This document shows positions 36,826 through 44,439 of a stretch of DNA of 64,000 nt, in pieces; positions within the stretch are counted from its first letter, which is position 1; each line of letters opens with the position of its first letter. The position numbers were made by a program, and so were the translations under genes. The notes below the pieces were generated by a model. It was not told the DNA's origin, ran no database searches, and was given only the letters and a program-made list of their open reading frames with translations. The DNA is from Streptomyces hygroscopicus subsp. hygroscopicus (GTDB lineage Bacteria; Actinomycetota; Actinomycetes; Streptomycetales; Streptomycetaceae), in the NCBI RefSeq assembly GCF_030269125.1, contig NZ_BSSM01000008.1, positions 124,001 to 188,000 of the forward strand. Direction: 5' to 3'.

Positions 36826-37319
36826 GGCGCCGTACGGTGACGGCGGGCAGCCTGGAGGAGATCCTCGACGCGACGGCGCCCGCCCAGGCCCCCGAGCAGC
36901 CGCCGGCCCCGGCGCCACCGTCCGGTCCCGCGGCCGCGCACCAGCACGGGCTGCGCACCGAGTTCGAGTTCGAGCTGCCGCGCGGGTACGTGGACGAGTC
37001 GGGCACGCTGCACCGCAGCGGGTCGATGCGGCTCGCCACGGCCCGCGACGAGCTGCGGCCGCAGATCGATCTGCGGGTCAAGGAGAACCCCGCGTACCTC
37101 AGTGTGGTGCTGCTCAGCCAGGTGATCACCCGGCTGGGCAGCATCACCGACGTGCACGCCGGGATCGTGGAGCGGATGTACGCCACCGACGTCGCCTTCC
37201 TCCAGGACTTCTACCGTCGGGTCAACAGCGAGGGCCACACCCGCGCGGCGGTGACCTGCCCGCACTGCGAGGGCGCCTTCGAGGTCGACCTCTCGGGTGG
37301 GCGCCTGGGGGAATCGTGA
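36822..37319 (+). CDS. CIS small conserved protein, tail-assembly-like
   Basis: The 165-residue protein has a Pro/Ala-rich N-terminal third, a compact alpha/beta middle (EFEFELPRGYVDESGTLHRSG near residue 48, DLRVKENPAYLSVVLLSQVI near 80) and a C-terminal TCPHCEGAFEVDL with a single CxxC that could bind metal together with a partner. It resembles proteins that follow the tube gene in actinobacterial CIS loci. In contractile phages the place between tube and tape measure is held by tail assembly chaperones, so a similar role is inferred from position. It overlaps both neighbours by four bases. Confidence 0.75.
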   Translation: MRRRTVTAGSLEEILDATAPAQAPEQPPAPAPPSGPAAAHQHGLRTEFEFELPRGYVDESGTLHRSGSMRLATARDELRPQIDLRVKENPAYLSVVLLSQVITRLGSITDVHAGIVERMYATDVAFLQDFYRRVNSEGHTRAAVTCPHCEGAFEVDLSGGRLGES

Positions 37320-37474
37320 CGTACGCGCTTCCCCGGCTCCGGGAGGAAGTCGCGTACATCGCCTATCACTTCCACTGGCAGCGCGAGGAGATCCTCGACC
37401 TCACCCATGCGGAGCGCCGGCAGTGGGTGGGCGAGATCGCTCGTATCAACGCCCGTATGAACGAGGGTGGTTGA
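37316..37474 (+). CDS. DUF6760-like 52-residue CIS protein
   Basis: This tiny protein is mostly helical: YALPRLREEVAYIAYHF then HWQREEILDLTHAERRQW and VGEIARINARMNEGG. Its GTG start overlaps the TGA of the previous gene and its stop lies four bases before the next start, so it is part of a tightly coupled series. The W-x-x-x-E-I and L-T-H-x-E-R-R-x-W pattern is like the second product of tail assembly chaperone pairs in phages and the DUF6760 family of CIS loci. I recall the latter from known loci and cannot verify it here. Confidence 0.8.
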   Translation: MTYALPRLREEVAYIAYHFHWQREEILDLTHAERRQWVGEIARINARMNEGG

Positions 37475-37478
37475 GGTC

Positions 37479-40400
37479 ATGGGGTGGTGGGAGGGGGTAC
37501 GACGCCGACTGGCCGGGCCCGTGGACACGCCTTCGGCGGCGCCGTCGGCTCCGTCCGGCCCCGAGCCCGCGGGCGCGTCGTCGTCCGTGCCCGGTGACTG
37601 GGACGGTGGCTGGCGCCAGGTGACGCCCGCGACGCTCACCGTGGCCCGCGCGCCGCTCGGCGTCAGCGACGGCCTCGCCTTCCGCTCCGGCCTCGCCTCC
37701 TGGCAGAACCCCACCTTCGACACGGGCCTCGGCCACGGGCTGCTGTCCTCGGCGCCGGCGGGCCTGGTGCATGGCGTCACGCAACCCGCCGTACAGAGAT
37801 CGGGGTACGAGGGCGGCGGGCCGCTGCTGTTGCGGTCGCTGCCGGAACACGGGGCCGAGGAGGCGGGGGACGGCGGGGGTGCCGCTCCCGCGTCCGGTTC
37901 CGGCTCGGCCCGGGTCCAGCGGGTGGCGCGGGCCGGGGGACGGGGCCCCGGTCAGGCGCGGCGCTCTCCGGCCGCTTCGGAAACCCCCGAGCGAGCCGGG
38001 CAGGTGACCGGACCGGAGCTTCCGGTGGTACGGCGTGTCGCCGTGGTGCCGCATGCTCCGGCCGCCGGAGCCGCGCCGCGGACCACGGGTGCCGAGCGGG
38101 CCGGGGCGGAGGTTGTACGACCCCGGCCGCTGGGCCCCCCGCTGACCGTCGCCCGCCGGGTGACGGCCGGTCCGGTACGCCGCGTCGCCGCGCTGCGGCC
38201 GGAACCCGCCACCGGTGCCGTCCAGCGCGCCTCCGCCCCCGACCGGCCGGCCGGGCGGGCCCCGCTGGGTGCGCCGTTGAGCGAACTCCCCTCCACGGCT
38301 GCTCCGTTGGCGACCGACGGTCCTGCCCGTTCCGTCACGGCCGAGGTCCGTTCGTCGAGCGGTCCCGCGCTGCCGGTCGTGCGGCGCGGGGCAGCCGCTC
38401 CGGGCTCCCCCGCCGAGGCGGCCGTCGCGGCCCGCGTCTCCCCGGCCACCGGCCCGCTGTCTCCCGTCGTCCAGCGCGAGACGGGCACGGCCGACGTCCG
38501 GCCGACCCGGCCGCTGCCCCCGGTCGTCCGGCCCGGGGCGGACAGCTCCGACGCCCGGACCACGTCCGGGCCGCTGCTCCCTGACGTGCCGCGCCGGGTG
38601 GACGCCGCGGGCTCCGTCGCCGCCGACGGCCCGGAGGTCGTCCGCGCCGCCGCCGCCGAGTCCCGGCCGGCCGCCGATCCGGTGCTGCCGGTCGTACAGC
38701 GCGCTCCCGACGCCACCGGCAGCGAACTCCCGACCGCCGGCGGCCCCGGGACCTCTCGCGCCGCCGCGGCCGACGCCCCGGCGACAGCCAGGCCGCTGCT
38801 CCCCGGAGTCCAGCGCCAGACGGACGCCGCCGGCTCCACCGCGCCCGCCGCCCAGGCGCCGACCGGGCCGCTGCTCGCCGGAGTCCAGCGCCGAGTGGAC
38901 GCCTCCGGCACCACGGGACACGAAACCCCCGCCCGGCCCGCCGCCGACGCGCCCGCGGCATCCCCCGCACCCGGCACCCCGCCCACGAGCGGACCGGCGC
39001 TCCCCGTCGTCCAACGCCAGGCGGACGCCGCCGGCTCCACCGCGCCCGCCGCCCAGGCGCCGACCGGGCCGCTGCTCCCCGGGGTCCGGCGCCGGATGGA
39101 CGCTCCCGGCGCCGGACACGAGACCCCCGCCCCGACCGCCGCCCACGCGCCCGACGCGTCCCCCGCGACCGGACCGGCGCTCCCCGTCGTCCAACGCCAG
39201 GCGGACGCCTCCGGCTCCACCCCGGGCGACGCGCGGCGGACACCCGGACCCGTGGTGCCCGTCGAGCGGCGGCAGGCGGCGGTGCCCGGCACCGAGGCCC
39301 CGCTGCTGTCGCCGACGCGGCGCCGAGGGGACTCGGCCGGTGCCGCCGACGGGGAACTCCCCGCCACGGCCCACCGGTCGGGCGCCGCCGAGCCGTCGAC
39401 CGGGCCGGGGCTGCCGGTCGTACAGCGCCGGCCGGACGCCTCCGGTCAGCCCGGCTCCGCGGCCGTCCCGGCGGCGCGGTCCGGACCGGGGCGGGCCGTC
39501 CCCGAAGAGACCGCTCCGTCCCGCCGAGCCGAGCGGACCGGCTCGTCGGCGGCCCGCGCCCGTTGCGGTCTGGGTGCGCCCCTTCCCTCACTGCCGCCGA
39601 CCGCCACACCGCGCGGTCCCGCGGAAACCGGTGGCCGCCCTGCCCCGTCCCCCGTCCAGCGCGGGGTGGCGAGGCCGGGCACGGACGCCGGTCCGGTACC
39701 CACGTCCACGGCTCCGCTGCTGGGGGCGGCGGGTACGGCCGGCTCCCAAGGCCCGGCGCCCGTCTCGTCGCCCGCCGGGGGCTCCGCGCAGGCCACTCCC
39801 CTGGTGACCCGGCCCGGCGCGCGGCCGGACACCCCGGCGACGGACGCGTCCGGCGTCGTACAGCGCACCACGGCGGCGCCCGGACGGCCGGGCCCCCGGG
39901 GCGGGAACGGCACGAGCCCGGTCGTCACGGCCCGTGCCGTCGCGGCGCCCCGGCGGTCCACGACCACCGCGGCCCTGTCCCTGCTGTCCGCCCGCCCGCT
40001 CACCCCCAACACCCGTGCGCCGGAGGGCATGCAACGTGCCGGCGCCCCCGCCGCTCCCGCCGGACCCCCCGTCGTGGCCGCCTCCTGGCGTCGGGACCCG
40101 GCGCCGGAGGCACGGTCGGCCGCCCCCCGGTCGCCCCAGGCGCGGCAGACCCCCGTGGCACGCCCCGGGCTTCCCGTCGTACGACCTGACACCCCCGTCC
40201 AGCGGGCGGCAACCGGTGCCGCCCTGCCCCTGACCGAGGCGCAGGCTCCCCCGCTCCAGGCGTCCCCGGCCCCGCCGGACGCGCCCGCCGGCCTCCCCGT
40301 GCCCGTGGTCCGCGCGACCCGCCCGGCCGAGCCGGACCCCGTGCTCTCCGGGGCCGTTCCCGTCGAGTTCGTCCAGCGCGACGCCAAGAACGCCAAGGCA

Positions 40401-40613
40401 GCCGCGGGCGGCCGGCCGCGCTCGGCCTCCGCCCCGCCCTCCTTCCCGGCGCCGGCCGCGACGGCCGACAGGAGGCAGACCGCGCCGCAGGACCCCGGGG
40501 TCGACCTGGAGGACCTGGCGCGGCGGCTGCTGGACCCGTTGGCCCGGTTGCTCCGGGCCGACATGCGGCGGGGACGGGAACGCGCCGGACGCCCCTACGA
40601 CGGACGGCGCTAG
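37479..40613 (+). CDS. 1044-residue Pro/Ala/Arg repeat protein, candidate tape measure
   Basis: The protein begins MGWWEGVRRRLAG, then runs for about 950 residues as a low-complexity chain in which short blocks of the form LPVVQR or LLPGVQR plus a D-A-x-G-rich spacer recur dozens of times. A longer unit of about 60-67 residues is nearly identical at DNA level in the copies at 38811, 39012 and 39192. The C-terminus is a clear amphipathic helix (VDLEDLARRLLDPLARLLRADMR) that looks like a docking element. No membrane segment or catalytic motif is present. It lies between the assembly-like genes and the tube initiator, the place of the tape measure in contractile tails, and no other large candidate is present, so I infer that role. 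The start could also be GTG at 37467. Confidence 0.7.
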   Translation: MGWWEGVRRRLAGPVDTPSAAPSAPSGPEPAGASSSVPGDWDGGWRQVTPATLTVARAPLGVSDGLAFRSGLASWQNPTFDTGLGHGLLSSAPAGLVHGVTQPAVQRSGYEGGGPLLLRSLPEHGAEEAGDGGGAAPASGSGSARVQRVARAGGRGPGQARRSPAASETPERAGQVTGPELPVVRRVAVVPHAPAAGAAPRTTGAERAGAEVVRPRPLGPPLTVARRVTAGPVRRVAALRPEPATGAVQRASAPDRPAGRAPLGAPLSELPSTAAPLATDGPARSVTAEVRSSSGPALPVVRRGAAAPGSPAEAAVAARVSPATGPLSPVVQRETGTADVRPTRPLPPVVRPGADSSDARTTSGPLLPDVPRRVDAAGSVAADGPEVVRAAAAESRPAADPVLPVVQRAPDATGSELPTAGGPGTSRAAAADAPATARPLLPGVQRQTDAAGSTAPAAQAPTGPLLAGVQRRVDASGTTGHETPARPAADAPAASPAPGTPPTSGPALPVVQRQADAAGSTAPAAQAPTGPLLPGVRRRMDAPGAGHETPAPTAAHAPDASPATGPALPVVQRQADASGSTPGDARRTPGPVVPVERRQAAVPGTEAPLLSPTRRRGDSAGAADGELPATAHRSGAAEPSTGPGLPVVQRRPDASGQPGSAAVPAARSGPGRAVPEETAPSRRAERTGSSAARARCGLGAPLPSLPPTATPRGPAETGGRPAPSPVQRGVARPGTDAGPVPTSTAPLLGAAGTAGSQGPAPVSSPAGGSAQATPLVTRPGARPDTPATDASGVVQRTTAAPGRPGPRGGNGTSPVVTARAVAAPRRSTTTAALSLLSARPLTPNTRAPEGMQRAGAPAAPAGPPVVAASWRRDPAPEARSAAPRSPQARQTPVARPGLPVVRPDTPVQRAATGAALPLTEAQAPPLQASPAPPDAPAGLPVPVVRATRPAEPDPVLSGAVPVEFVQRDAKNAKAAAGGRPRSASAPPSFPAPAATADRRQTAPQDPGVDLEDLARRLLDPLARLLRADMRRGRERAGRPYDGRR
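38811..39230 (+). repeat. In-frame long direct repeats in the 1044-residue gene
   Basis: The segment beginning at 38811 (CAGCGCCAGACGGACGCC) recurs with few changes at 39012 and, shorter, at 39192. The offsets are 201 and 180 bases, both multiples of three, so the repeats keep the reading frame and correspond to 67 and 60 residues. Confidence 0.8.
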
Positions 40614-40638
40614 CGGACATGGAACGGATGACCCACGG

Positions 40639-41064
40639 ATGACGGACAACATCTTCGCGACGAGCGTGTTCTTCCGGCTCCAGATCGGCGGCAACGATCT
40701 GGGCGCCTTCCACACGTGTTCCGGCATGGGCGCGCAGGTGGAGCTGGAGAGTTACGCGGAAGGCGGCAACAACGGCTTCACCTGGCAGCTGCCGGGCCGG
40801 GTGACCTGGTCGAACATCACACTGACCCGGCCGGTCACCGCCGACACGATGAAGATCAGCCGCTGGCTGGACCAGACCCTGCGCCGTGTGGAGCCCAAGG
40901 ACGGGGAGATCGTGGCGCTGAAACCGGATCTGTCGCGGATCATCAGCTGGCAGGTGCTCGGCATCGTGCCGGTGCGCTGGGAGGGGCCGTCGTTCGACCC
41001 GGCCAACTCGCAGGCCGCGGTGGAGACCCTGGAGATCGCCCACGAGGGGCTGCGGCCCTCCTGA
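40639..41064 (+). CDS. Second tube-family protein (tube initiator, Afp5-like)
   Basis: The 141-residue protein is a diverged member of the gp19 family (SVFFRLQIGGNDLGAFHTCSG near residue 8, KISRWLDQTLRRVEPKDGE near 72, VRWEGPSFDP near 110). In Afp-type particles a shorter tube-like protein sits between hub and tube and starts polymerisation. Its place just ahead of the LysM and VgrG genes, away from the bulk tube gene, supports that reading. The ATG at 40639 overlaps no neighbour; 25 bases separate it from the repeat-protein gene. Confidence 0.92.
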   Translation: MTDNIFATSVFFRLQIGGNDLGAFHTCSGMGAQVELESYAEGGNNGFTWQLPGRVTWSNITLTRPVTADTMKISRWLDQTLRRVEPKDGEIVALKPDLSRIISWQVLGIVPVRWEGPSFDPANSQAAVETLEIAHEGLRPS

Positions 41065-41116
41065 CCCGCCCCCGTGCACCCCGTCGCCCCCGATCCGTCC
41101 GAAAGGAGTTCCCGGT

Positions 41117-41839
41117 ATGTCCGCCGCCCCCCGCACCAGCCGTGCTCGGGCCCAACTGACCCTGAAGGAGCCCCCGTCGGCGGTGGGCGCGAAACCCGGC
41201 GGGACCATCGCGCAGCTCAACCTCCAGTTCAATCCGTCCACGCTCCAGCTGCGCAAGAGCACCACCTGGCGGCGCACCCCCTCCCGGATGGCCGGGCAGT
41301 CGGCGCTGCCGGAGTTCGTGGGCAGCGGACCCCGGGAACTGAGCCTGGAGGTCTTCCTCGACGCGACGTCGACGCACGACGACTCGGTCGAGCAGGCGGT
41401 GGAGAAGCTGATGAAGGCGTGTGTGCCGACCCCGGCGAGCCTCGCCCGCAAGAAGCCGGCGAGCCCGTGGGTGCGGTTCGAGTGGGGCACGGCCCGCACC
41501 ACGTCGTTCGACGGGGTGATGTCGGGGCTTTCGGTGACGTACACGCTGTTCGACGTGGACGGCAAGCCGCTGCGGGCGACCTGCTCGCTGTCGGTGGAGG
41601 AGGCGAGCGTCGACCCGGCGGGGCAGAACCCCACCTCGGGCGCGCGCACGGCCCGCAGCACGCACACCATGGTGGCCGGGGACAGCCTCGCACTGCTGGC
41701 CTGGCGGGAGTACGGCGACGCGACGGCCTGGCGGGTGATCGCGGAGGCGAACGGGATCGACGACCCGATGGACCTGCCGCCGGGCACCGAACTGGTGGTG
41801 CCGGCGCTCGGGGACGCGGGCGGTGAGGAGGAGCGGTGA
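41117..41839 (+). CDS. LysM-containing hub/baseplate protein (Afp7-like)
   Basis: The 240-residue protein has an N-terminal domain of about 165 residues (NLQFNPSTLQLRKSTTWRR near 35) that matches the gp53-like tube/baseplate connector of CIS loci, and a C-terminal LysM-type module (HTMVAGDSLALLAWREYGD near 185, IAEANGIDDPMDLPPGTEL near 213). In baseplates this LysM fold binds the inner wedge and not cell wall. Ribosome-binding site AAAGGAG precedes ATG 41117. It overlaps the spike gene by four bases (GTGA). Confidence 0.93.
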   Translation: MSAAPRTSRARAQLTLKEPPSAVGAKPGGTIAQLNLQFNPSTLQLRKSTTWRRTPSRMAGQSALPEFVGSGPRELSLEVFLDATSTHDDSVEQAVEKLMKACVPTPASLARKKPASPWVRFEWGTARTTSFDGVMSGLSVTYTLFDVDGKPLRATCSLSVEEASVDPAGQNPTSGARTARSTHTMVAGDSLALLAWREYGDATAWRVIAEANGIDDPMDLPPGTELVVPALGDAGGEEER

Positions 41840-43662
41840 CGACACCCGAGGCGCGGGGCGGCCGGTCGTTCGCGGCGGACCCCGTGGTGGAGGCGCCCGG
41901 TGAGCTGCCGCAGATCTGGGCGGCGCAGCTGGTGAGTTGCGCGGTGGACGAGAACGTGGGGCTGCCGGACACGGCGGTGCTCACCTATCGCGATCCGGAC
42001 AACGAGTTCCTGAAGTCGACCGGCATCACGCTCGGCACGCCGCTGCGGGTGTCGGTGGTGACGGTCGCGGGACAGGCGCGCGAGCAGTTGTTCAACGGCG
42101 AGGTCACGGCGGTCGAGATCGACCGGGACGGCACCGGGTCGTTCACGGTGGTGCGCGCCTACTCCAAGGCGCACCGGCTCCAGCGGGGCCGGAAGGTCGT
42201 GGCGTACCGGAACATGACGGCCGCCGCCATCGTGCGCAAGGTGGCCGCGAGCGCGGGTCTGCCCTGCGGGAAGGTGGAGGCCGCGCCGGTCACGTACAAG
42301 CAGTTGTCGCAGGCCAATGTCTCCGACTGGGAGTTCCTCCAGTACCTGGCGGGCGAGAGCGGTGCGCAGGTGCGGGTGGACGACAAGGGGGTGCTCCAGT
42401 TCACCCGGCCCGAGCCGGCGTCGGGGGCGCCCGCGCCGTCGACCCCGGCGACGCAGAGCCCGATGGTGCTGGAGTACGGGCGCAACCTGCTGGCGCTGCG
42501 GGCCGCGCTGTCGGGTGCGGACGGCGCGGCCCAGGTGGAGGTGCGCGGCTGGGACGTCACCACCAAGACACCGCTGGTGGCCCGGCAGCCGTCGGTGACC
42601 AGCAAGACGGTGCAGCCCGGACTCTCCCCTTCGCTGGCGTCCGCGTTCGGGGCGAGCGCCAAGCTGACGGTGACCGACACCCCGTACCGCACACAGGCCG
42701 AGACGACGGCCGCGGCGGCGGCGATCTCCGCGCAAGTGGCCGCAGGGTTCGGCGAGCTGGAAGTGGTGGTGGAGGGCAGTCCGCGGCTGCGGGCGGGGGT
42801 GCCGGTGGCGCTCGGCAACGTGGGGCCCGCGTTCTCGGGCCGCTACACGGCGACGGCCGTGCACCACAGCCTGGACCCGCACGGCGGCTACCGGACCACG
42901 GTGTGGGTCAGCGCCAGCCCGGACCGGTCCCTCGCGGGCCTGGCGACCGGCGCCAACGCGCCCGGTCGCGGGCCGCGCATCCCGGGCCTCGCGATCGGTG
43001 TGGTGACGGACGTGCGGGAGCCGGGCGGTGCGCAGAGCGGCGCGGTGCGGCTCAAGTTCCCCTGGCTGGACGACACGTACGTGTCCGACTGGGTGCGGAC
43101 CGTGCAGTGGGGCGGCAAGGGCGGCGGGGGCGTGGTCAGTCCCGAGGTCAACGACGAGGTGCTGGTCGGCTTCGAACAGGGCCTGCTGGACAGCCCGTAC
43201 GTCATCGGCGGTCTGTACAACGGCGTGGACACCCCGTCCAAGCACGACGTGCCGCTGATCGACGGGACCAGCGGCAAGGTCAACCGCCGTTCCCTGGTGT
43301 CCCGTTCGGGGCACCGGGTGGAGCTGCTCGACGCGCGGGCGCCGGGCCCCTCCGGAGTACGGCTGCGCACCGCGGACGAGCGCATGGAGGTGCTGCTCGA
43401 CGACCGCAACGACCGGATCGAGCTGACCGTGTACGCGGCCGGCGGGCGGCGCGCGCTGTCCTCGGTGCGTCTGGACGAGAGCGGCATCACCCTCGACGCG
43501 GGCACCGGGAAGGTCAGTGTGAAGGGCGCCTCCGTGGACATCGACGGCACCGACTCGGTGCGGGTGCACGGCCGTTCCGCGACGGTCTCCGGGCAGACCG
43601 ACCTGACGCTCGACGGCGGTCTGCTGGGGGTGCTGAAGGCGGACCTCGTACGCATCAACTGA
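41836..43662 (+). CDS. VgrG-type spike protein
   Basis: The 608-residue protein combines gp27-like hub domains (residues about 20-360), the gp5-like OB fold (RLKFPWLDDTYVSDWVRTVQWGG near 405-430, a typical phage-baseplate gpV motif by its core), and a C-terminal region with short beta-repeats that should form the needle base (VKGASVDIDGTDSVRVHGRSATVSG pattern, about 555-600). It is the central spike that carries the PAAR tip encoded next. It starts at GTG 41836 inside the stop of the LysM gene. No effector domain is fused at the C-terminus, so any cargo must bind separately. Confidence 0.95.
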   Translation: MTTPEARGGRSFAADPVVEAPGELPQIWAAQLVSCAVDENVGLPDTAVLTYRDPDNEFLKSTGITLGTPLRVSVVTVAGQAREQLFNGEVTAVEIDRDGTGSFTVVRAYSKAHRLQRGRKVVAYRNMTAAAIVRKVAASAGLPCGKVEAAPVTYKQLSQANVSDWEFLQYLAGESGAQVRVDDKGVLQFTRPEPASGAPAPSTPATQSPMVLEYGRNLLALRAALSGADGAAQVEVRGWDVTTKTPLVARQPSVTSKTVQPGLSPSLASAFGASAKLTVTDTPYRTQAETTAAAAAISAQVAAGFGELEVVVEGSPRLRAGVPVALGNVGPAFSGRYTATAVHHSLDPHGGYRTTVWVSASPDRSLAGLATGANAPGRGPRIPGLAIGVVTDVREPGGAQSGAVRLKFPWLDDTYVSDWVRTVQWGGKGGGGVVSPEVNDEVLVGFEQGLLDSPYVIGGLYNGVDTPSKHDVPLIDGTSGKVNRRSLVSRSGHRVELLDARAPGPSGVRLRTADERMEVLLDDRNDRIELTVYAAGGRRALSSVRLDESGITLDAGTGKVSVKGASVDIDGTDSVRVHGRSATVSGQTDLTLDGGLLGVLKADLVRIN

Positions 43663-43699
43663 CCTGCCAGACCCAGAGATTTCCCAGGAGGAGCCCCAC

Positions 43700-44017
43700 A
43701 TGCCCGGCGCAGCCCGTTCCGGCGACCCCACCAGCCACGGCGGGGTGGTCGCCACCCCGCCGCCCGGCGCCGCCGCGACGGTGGCGCGGGTGTTGATCGG
43801 CGGCAGGCCCGCCGCCGTCGTGGGCAGCCTGCACACCTGCCCGATTCCCCCGCACGCGGCCCTGGGCCCGGCCAACGTGATCCTGCCCGGCCCCGCCTCA
43901 CTGCTGAAAGGCCAGGTGCTGATCGGCGGCCTGCCGGCGGCACGGGCGGGCGACAAGACCGCGTGCGGCGCGAACGTCGTGCTCGGGGCCCTGAACGTGC
44001 AGATCGGGGGGCTGTGA
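43700..44017 (+). CDS. PAAR spike-tip protein
   Basis: The 105-residue protein is a bare PAAR-repeat domain (PGAARSGDPTSHGGVV start; VLIGGRPAAVVGSLHTCP and VLIGGLPAARAGDKTACGA repeats). Histidine and cysteine residues at about 13, 44, 47, 53 and 85 could bind the stabilising metal. There is no C-terminal toxin extension. It caps the VgrG spike. ATG at 43700 has AGGAGG seven bases upstream, and its TGA overlaps the gp25 ATG by one base. Confidence 0.95.
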   Translation: MPGAARSGDPTSHGGVVATPPPGAAATVARVLIGGRPAAVVGSLHTCPIPPHAALGPANVILPGPASLLKGQVLIGGLPAARAGDKTACGANVVLGALNVQIGGL

Positions 44018-44439
44018 TGAGCGAGCGGTTCATCGGGCGGGGCTGGGCGTTCCCGCTGCGGGTCGGCCCGACCGGCGGGATCGCGCTGGTGGAGCGGGAG
44101 CGGGAGATCGAGGAGGCCATCCGGCTGGTGCTCGGCACCGCTCCCGGCGAGCGGCCGATGCGCCCCGAGTTCGGCTGCGGCATCCACGACTACGTCTTCG
44201 CGCCGGGCGACGGCGCCACCGCGGGCCGGATCGCCCAGCAGGTGCGCGAGGCGCTGGAGCGCTGGGAGCCGCGGATCGGCGTGGACGAGGTGGTCGTCGC
44301 CTTCGACGAGGTCGACGCGGGCACCCTCTACATCGATGTGCGCTACACGATCCGTTCCACCAACGACCGGCGCAACCTGGTGTTTCCCTTCTACACGATC
44401 CCCTCCGAGGAGGGGGCCGAGGAAGCGGTCGCGGACTGA
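44017..44439 (+). CDS. gp25-like baseplate wedge protein
   Basis: The 140-residue protein belongs to the gp25/GPW family. The hallmark EREIEEAIRLVLGTAPGERPMRPEFG (core LVLGTAPGERPMRPEFG, near residue 30) includes the EPR-like sheath-initiating strand region. It links the hub to the wedge and gives the first ring of sheath subunits its anchor. The start follows the PAAR stop by overlap (TGATG), and its own stop overlaps the next start, so stoichiometry is probably controlled by coupled translation. Confidence 0.95.
   Translation: MSERFIGRGWAFPLRVGPTGGIALVEREREIEEAIRLVLGTAPGERPMRPEFGCGIHDYVFAPGDGATAGRIAQQVREALERWEPRIGVDEVVVAFDEVDAGTLYIDVRYTIRSTNDRRNLVFPFYTIPSEEGAEEAVAD

Noticed and set aside
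41836..44017. Effector domain fused to VgrG or PAAR
   Set aside because: VgrG ends in short beta-repeats and PAAR is a bare 105-residue domain; no extra domain follows either.
40000..44187. A 1395-codon open frame on the minus strand across the tube, LysM and VgrG genes
   Set aside because: It is the antisense shadow of high-GC coding sequence; the plus strand carries well-recognised CIS proteins in tight overlap.
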